From Xylocopa sonorina (taxonomy: Eukaryota; Arthropoda; Insecta; Hymenoptera; Apidae), in the NCBI RefSeq assembly GCF_050948175.1, contig NW_027490163.1:930001-994000 (forward strand): a DNA stretch of 64,000 bases, given 5' to 3'. The position numbers and the translations under genes are program-made. The stretch's first letter is position 1, and each line of letters opens with the position of its first letter. Under the pieces are notes generated by a model that did no database searches, had not been told where the DNA came from, and saw nothing but the letters and a program-made list of their open reading frames with translations. Shown in pieces: positions 59,301 to 64,000 of the stretch.

Positions 59301-61043
59301 GACTCCTTGCCGTGGTCGCAAATTAAGAGAATTCTAGATGATTTGTTTTATGAAATTCAGGTTCAAATAACGGTTTGCCAGGGACTAATCCATATACCAC
59401 CGGAAGAACATAGATTAAAAATAATACAGCAGAATCACGACACGCCAGTAGGGGGACATAAGGGCGTAAATAAAACTTATTCGCGCATCCGAGAAAAGTA
59501 TTTTTGGCCCAACATGAAAAACCAGATACAGGATTATATTAGTAAATGTAGGAGCTGCCAATTGGAAAAATTAGTTCGTGTAAAAACGAAACAACCTCTA
59601 ACTTTGACAGACACACCGGGTTCCGCATTTGATAAGATTTCGATGGACGTTATGGGTCCACTTCCTACAACTCCTGACGGCTACAAAAACATACTTACCA
59701 TCCAGGACCTGTTAACGAAATACTCAGTCGCGATACCATTAAAGCAAACTTCGGCAGTAGATATTGCAGACGCACTTATAACCGGGTTCATTTGCAAATT
59801 TGGTTGCCCAAAAGGGATCTTAACAGATCAGGGATCCAACTTCATCAATAGCCTCATCAAGGCCATCGCGATTAAATTCAGGATAAAGCAATTCAAGTCT
59901 ACAGCTTTCCACCCACAGACAAATGGTTCGGTGGAACGATCCCACCATGTTTTAGCGGAATACCTCAAACATTTCATACACACCAGTGGCGATTGGGAAC
60001 GATGGCTACCTTACGCAATGCTATCTTATAATACGAGTGTCCACGAGGGCACATTATACACACCGCACGAACTCGTTTTCGGTCGAATTGCGAGAGTACC
60101 ATCCGACACACCATTCCAAGACAATACAGAGAATGAGACTTATTCGGACTATCTCATTAATTTAAACGAGAAAATTTCGAAATCACAAGCGATCGCCAGG
60201 GAGAATCTCGATAATGCCAAACGTCGTGCGAAACACTATTACGATAGAAAGCTTAACATTCAGAAGTTCGAAGCCGGCCAATGGGTCTTTTTGTTAAGGG
60301 AGCCCAATAAACATAAATTTTATTCCCAATACGCGGGCCCCTATAGAATAATCGAAGTTCTGAATGATAATAACGTTAAGTTAGCTATTAAGGGACGACA
60401 TAAAATAGTGCATACCAATAAGATTAAGTTATGTAAAAGAATGAGTGGACTGAAACAGATAGAGACTGAAAATGTGATAGCCAAAGGTGAGAAGTGTTCT
60501 CAAAGCTCTACGAGCAGTGAAAGTGCCAGTGAATTCAGTACCAGCGAACGCTACGGAAATGGTCACTCAAGAGATGCAAAGCGAGCTCGCCACTGCTTAT
60601 CCGGCAGGGATTCGCCAGTACGACAACAGCCAACCGGCAGGACAACAGGTGTGCAGCCACCCACTAATTCGCAGATTCCAGACAGGAGATCTTGGCATGG
60701 CCAAGATTCCTTTCGTATGGGGGGAGGTGTAACGTCTCGCGTATTGCCTTCCATTCCCCAGCGCCTCCCACAGCATCCGGCAGCGACGTACTCACCGTCA
60801 GCAGCACCTAAGTACACGGGACGAGCGCCATCACAACCAAACATACACCACGTCCGCCGAGCCAAGGCTGCTATCAAGGTACGAAGATCTAGGAGTTCGA
60901 CCGATCGACCGTGTGACAACGTGCAGCATTTCCAAAGCCAGGAAAGATGCAGCATCCAACCAGACGACTGGACCACTGGGCACAACAGCGAATCACCTAC
61001 ACCATTACAGGGTTATTCCTATTTCCAAAGTATATATTCGTAA
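56193..61043 (+). CDS. pol: Pol polyprotein (PR-RT-RNase H-IN), made as Gag-Pol fusion, copy 2
   Basis: Identical to the Pol of copy 1 over all 1555 residues counted from the internal Met at 56376. It is expressed by -1 slippage at 56187-56193. Domain order is protease (DTG 3-5), long linker, reverse transcriptase (FDLASG, YLDD), RNase H (TTDAS, TDHRPL, NADALSR), proline-rich spacer, macro-like region, integrase (H-H-C-C finger, D1091/D1151/E1187) and GPY motif. Protease releases the proteins; RT and RNase H copy the RNA; integrase inserts the DNA. The stop TAA at 61041-61043 lies 314-316 nt inside the 3' LTR. No frameshift, stop or missing catalytic residue is seen, so this copy also appears competent at the protein level. 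Confidence 0.95.
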   Translation, partial: REWPPSAPRDRTRGHSPSSFSRVKLSNHGNRKYRAAVNLTGKTNTPSVVLKSDTLLKPTEFMIDTGAEINIIKRSALSSSARIDTDEVVVITGVTNGKTTTIGTVNLVLFDRVVPFNVVSDDFPLGPDGILGSGFCSDAEISFPKCEIKWHGKTIPFRREIASFETKASRTSEQVIPPKTKRSKTFSKVDPPNKIQEGNPKTSGRVKLPARDFSKTDETVTVPPRMNIGVKVRVVNSEISEGIIPRLNIGPGLFFGNALVKVNEGTAITRVINSTDQAVKIVLPSIKLESVAIKPSKSEEDSHSLFSIFITSKKFESNQVSRPKIGNVSAASSGTTQKGKSSQSISRSNIASRYETPLNTAIKPTYAQVAKTAAKVMLTRTSVTTPKSRLENVINTLRLDHLNKEEKQHVINLVDKTQDLFYIEGDTLGHTTAATHKIPTVDNRPINVKQYRFPPVHKEEIRDQINKLLQNGIIRDSKSPYNSPLWVVPKKADSQGKKRWRVVIDYRALNEKSIADAYPLPCITEILDQLGSAKYFSTFDLASGFHQIPMEAADAHKTAFSTPHGHYEFTRMPFGLKNAPATFQRLMDNVLAGLQGNELFVYLDDIVLYASSLQEHAVKYERLTRKLREANLVLQPDKCEFLRREVSYLGHVISESGVKPDPAKISAVRDFPRPTNPKQIKQFLGLAGYYRRFISNFSNVAKPLTNLLKKDTTFVWRNEQENAFVKLRDALCEAPILQYPNFNLPFVITTDASADAIGGVLSQGPIGRDLPIAYTSRLLNSAERNYSTIEKECLAIIYAVHHFRPYIYGKQFKLVTDHRPLVWMNSVKDPSSRLVRWRLKLSEYDYEMIYKAGKTNSNADALSRNPVRVFPLTQSSSDENIFDPIPKSSQRREPQAPPAPPPSPSSDDNLPPLPTDIYVPAEGEHVRYEPLFKFSRDTIATRRDNIVIFITQSGNPYDAGAKEIQKCGKFFFNRKDVHLTKARVTKIDDYYQIQLPVIEHDSRAIDYQTVVETLRSLFDVITELQLSTFSIAQTSLDSLPWSQIKRILDDLFYEIQVQITVCQGLIHIPPEEHRLKIIQQNHDTPVGGHKGVNKTYSRIREKYFWPNMKNQIQDYISKCRSCQLEKLVRVKTKQPLTLTDTPGSAFDKISMDVMGPLPTTPDGYKNILTIQDLLTKYSVAIPLKQTSAVDIADALITGFICKFGCPKGILTDQGSNFINSLIKAIAIKFRIKQFKSTAFHPQTNGSVERSHHVLAEYLKHFIHTSGDWERWLPYAMLSYNTSVHEGTLYTPHELVFGRIARVPSDTPFQDNTENETYSDYLINLNEKISKSQAIARENLDNAKRRAKHYYDRKLNIQKFEAGQWVFLLREPNKHKFYSQYAGPYRIIEVLNDNNVKLAIKGRHKIVHTNKIKLCKRMSGLKQIETENVIAKGEKCSQSSTSSESASEFSTSERYGNGHSRDAKRARHCLSGRDSPVRQQPTGRTTGVQPPTNSQIPDRRSWHGQDSFRMGGGVTSRVLPSIPQRLPQHPAATYSPSAAPKYTGRAPSQPNIHHVRRAKAAIKVRRSRSSTDRPCDNVQHFQSQERCSIQPDDWTTGHNSESPTPLQGYSYFQSIYS
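60719..60727 (+). other. Polypurine tract, copy 2
   Basis: GGGGGGAGG abuts the 3' LTR start at 60728 and is read through by the pol frame, as in copy 1. Confidence 0.85.
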
Positions 61044-62287
61044 ATCGTTTTCTAGATCTAAGTACTCGACACATACATTGTACATACGCAGACAACACAC
61101 ACATAGTTTCTAAGATCAATGTAAATATCCATAATTATAAGTTGCGATACGCTCGAGCGGGCGTCCGACGCGTGCGGCTCACGCGTAACGCGAGCCGCGC
61201 CCCACTCCGACCGGCCGCCCCACTGCGCGGGCCGAGCGGCCACCCCACTCCGGGCTCCAGCGACTCGCGCGCCACGCGACCTAAGGAGGTCGCGGACCCG
61301 CGATCGGAGAGTCAGTCTTCTCCGAGCTTCGTTCCAAGCTGATCATCAGACAGCTCTAATCCACCTTAGTCAGAGGTGTTCGTAATTCTATTCTAAATTC
61401 AAGTTCAATTCCAATCATAGAGTCTAGTTCTAACTCCAATTCTAAACAATTAAGTCTACTTTTAACTTAGTCTTAGGGAAAGTACAGTGTAAGCTTAGGA
61501 TTAACTTAGAATATACTTTGATTTTACCTCCTAACTACTAGTTCAGTTATTGATAATTTCCATTAACTTCGTTCTTATCCTACGAGTTCTTCCACGAGCC
61601 AACGCGTGGACATTCTACATTCAATCCAATCGTTAGTCGATCATTGGTAATCAGCTGGTTAGAGCGGACCGCCGCTTAGCTTCGCTGACCCATACGTGAG
61701 ACTGCGTGCAGATAACGTCGACATTTCACTCTCTGGACCGACAGGCTAGAGCGGACCGCCGCTTACCCGAGTCGTATCTAGTCTGCTGAAATTAGACGCG
61801 AATGTGCAGTAATTCGAAGCGAAAGGCTCGACGTGCGGGAAGGAAGAACTTCCTACGCCGTCTCGTACGTGAATACGTGGGCACCAAAGCCTTACCGTCG
61901 ATCTGTGCATCCGCCACCGTCCTCGTGGCTTCTCAACGTTCCACGCCGACAACCTTATCCGATACAGGGAAGCCGAACATTGCTGAATCCCCGCAACGCT
62001 GGGCGCTCATTCCTTTGGACATTCAGCCTCGCAGTCCTTACGCAGCATCGATACCAGACTACGATCCACGGAAGCAGAGATATCTCTGGAAAGAATATTG
62101 ATTTGTTCGCTATCAAGACGGCAAAGGTAGGATTTTTCCACATTTACCGCGTTAGCGTGTTCGTAAAAGCGTTCGTTGTCCCACGGAAGGAACCCGGCAT
62201 TAGTCGCAATTAAGCGAGCCGTTTCCGCGAATTGGCTGCGTGTCGCCTCCGAGTAAAACGGAAATTTTCCACCCTCGTGACGTGACA
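60728..62287 (+). repeat. 3' LTR of retrotransposon copy 2
   Basis: 1560 bp, TGTAACG...CGTGACA, identical as read to the other three LTRs. Its first 316 bp encode the C-terminus of pol. It is followed by CATG and satellite ACACTTCGCAATG. Confidence 0.96.
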
Positions 62288-62291
62288 CATG

Positions 62292-64000
62292 ACACTTCGC
62301 AATGAATATTATATCTTATCATGAAACATAGAAGAGGGATGCAATATTGCGTTGTAAGAAGCATTAGAACTCTATTGCCGCGATGCATAGACAACTGCAG
62401 ACGCTATTTCCTGGCATGGAAGTGTCGCACTTACATTCTTTTGAAGTGACTACGAGGTATACATGACATTTCGCGATGAATATTATATCTTATCATGAAA
62501 CATAGAAGTGAGATGCGATATCGCGTTTGAGAAGCATTAGAACTCCATGGCCTCGATGCGGACACATCTGCAGACGCTATTTCCTAGCCTCGAAGTGTCG
62601 CATTTACATTCTTTTGAAGTGAATACGAGGTGTACATGACACTTCGCAATGAACATTATATCTTATCACGAAACGTAGAAATGAGATGCGATATCGCGAC
62701 TTAAGTAGCATTAGAACTCTATTGCTACGATACGTAGACATCTGCAAACGCTATTTCCTAGGAAGCAATAGTCGCATTTACATTTTTTTGAAGTGAATAC
62801 GAGGTATACATGACACTTCGCAATGAATATTATATCTTATCATGAAACATAGAAGAGGGATGCGATATTGCGTTGTAAGAAGCATTAGAACTCTATTGCC
62901 GCGATGCATAGACATCTGCAGACGCTATTTCCTGGCATGGAAGTGTCGCACTTACATTCTTTTGAAGTGACTACGAGGTATACATGACATTTCGCGATGA
63001 ATATTATATCTTATCACGAAACATATAAATGAGATGCGATATCGCGATTTAAGTAGCATTAGAACTCTATTGCTACGATACGTAGACATCTGAATACGCT
63101 ATTTCCGAGCAAGGAAGTGTTGCACTTACGTTCGTTTGGAGAGAATACGAGGTATACATGGCACTTCGCAATGAACATTATATCTTATCATGAAGCATAG
63201 AAATGAGATGCGATATCGACTTTTGAGAAGCATTAGAACTCTATTGCTACGATACGTAGACATCTGCGAACGCTATTTCCTAGCCTCGAAGTGTCGCATT
63301 TACATTCTTTTGAAGTGAATACGAGTTATACATGACACTTCGCAATGAATATTATATCTTATCACGAAACATATAAATGAGATGCGATATCGCGACTTAA
63401 GTAGCATTAGAACTATATTGCTACGATACGTAGACATCTGCAAACGCTATTTCCTAGCAAGCAATAGTCGCATTTACGTTCTTTTGAAGTGAATTCGAGG
63501 TTTACATGACATTTCGGAATGAATATCATAACTTATCACGAAACATAGAAATGAGATGCGATATCGCGATCTAAGCAGCATTAGAAATCTATTGCTACGA
63601 TACGTAGGCATCTGCAAATGCTATTTCCTAGCAAGCAATAGTCGCATTTACATTCTTTTGAAGTGAATACGAGGTATACATGACACTTCGGAATGAATAT
63701 TATAACTTATCACGAAACATAGAAATGAGATGCGATATCGCGATCTAAGAAGCATTTGAACTCTATTGCTACGATACGTAGGCATCTGAATACCCTATTT
63801 CCTAGCAAGGAATAGTTGCATTTACATTCTCTAGAAGTGAATACGATGTATATATGACACTTCACAATGAACATTATATCTTATCATGTAACATATAAGT
63901 GAGATGCGATATCGCGTATTAAGAAGCATTAGAACCCTGTTGCCTCGATGTGGAGTTATCTGCAAACGCTATTTCCTAGCAAGCAATAGTCGCATTTACA
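62292..64000 (-). repeat. 174-bp satellite array, right arm segment 3, runs off the window
   Basis: About ten inverted-orientation monomers. From 62292 to ~63260 it follows the same monomer order as ~47634-48600. A junction near 63270-63290 joins two monomer types. From ~63440 to the end it follows the order of ~31840-32400 and ~34990-35555, which belong to the 3155-bp HOR. No gene or other element is seen. Confidence 0.95.

Larger units (their letters stand above)
53369..62291 (+). mobile_element. Full-length Ty3/Gypsy LTR retrotransposon, copy 2 (with TSD)
   Basis: The element spans 53373-62287 (8915 bp, the same length as copy 1) and is flanked by CATG on both sides (53369-53372, 62288-62291). 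Every feature is at copy 1 coordinates plus 15326, and the Gag and Pol translations are identical. A different target duplication and a different monomer position show it is a separate insertion, not a duplicate of copy 1 with its flanks. The unoccupied counterpart of its target is at ~47620-47640 (GGTATACATGACACTTC). It has the same orientation as copy 1. Confidence 0.97.

Noticed and set aside
38043..62291. Explanation of the second retrotransposon as a segmental duplication of the first
   Set aside because: The flanking duplications (CTTA, CATG) and the monomer positions differ, so the flanks were not copied with it.

Overview
This window is eukaryotic repeat-only DNA from a satellite block, probably (peri)centromeric or other heterochromatin of an arthropod, most likely an insect. 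I infer the host from the insect-like Ty3/Gypsy retrotransposons and a TTAA-flanked piggyBac-type element; I cannot name the species. I see no cellular protein-coding gene, tRNA, rRNA or CRISPR array.

Layout. (1) 1-30321: an unbroken tandem array of a ~174-bp AT-rich satellite, about 174 monomers, all in one orientation. It is a mosaic of nested higher-order repeats (HORs): an 11-13-monomer unit starting at 1, 2260 and 9373; a 6-monomer, 1039-bp unit at 6731, 7770, 8809, 14535 and 15574; and a 5-monomer, ~869-bp unit at 21343, 22213, 23082, 28653 and 29522. (2) 30322-30421: a run of exactly 100 N, a scaffold gap. (3) 30422-64000: the same satellite family in the opposite orientation (~86 monomers). 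It carries two copies of a 367-bp piggyBac-like MITE (30558-30924, 33713-34079) and two full-length LTR retrotransposons (38047-46961, 53373-62287).

The two retrotransposons are each 8915 bp, with 1560-bp LTRs, a tRNA-Leu-type primer binding site, gag, pol and a polypurine tract. The coding regions look identical, and so do all four LTRs as read. Their 4-bp target-site duplications differ (CTTA and CATG), and unoccupied paralogous target sites survive in neighbouring satellite copies, so these are two separate, very young insertions. Gag carries two CCHC knuckles. Pol has protease, reverse transcriptase, RNase H, an extra macro-like region and integrase, in Ty3/Gypsy order, and there is no env. 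Pol lies in the -1 frame. The overlap holds a correctly phased GGGAAAC slippery heptamer, followed 5 nt later by a 7-bp stem, which indicates programmed -1 frameshifting. The pol frame runs through the polypurine tract and 316 nt into the 3' LTR.

The MITE sits in the same monomer position in two tandem 3155-bp HOR copies. That length is 16 x 174 + 367 + 4, which shows that the element was amplified with the satellite rather than inserted twice. The most notable signals are the frameshift cassette, pol coding inside the LTR, MITE amplification by HOR turnover, and the orientation switch at the gap.
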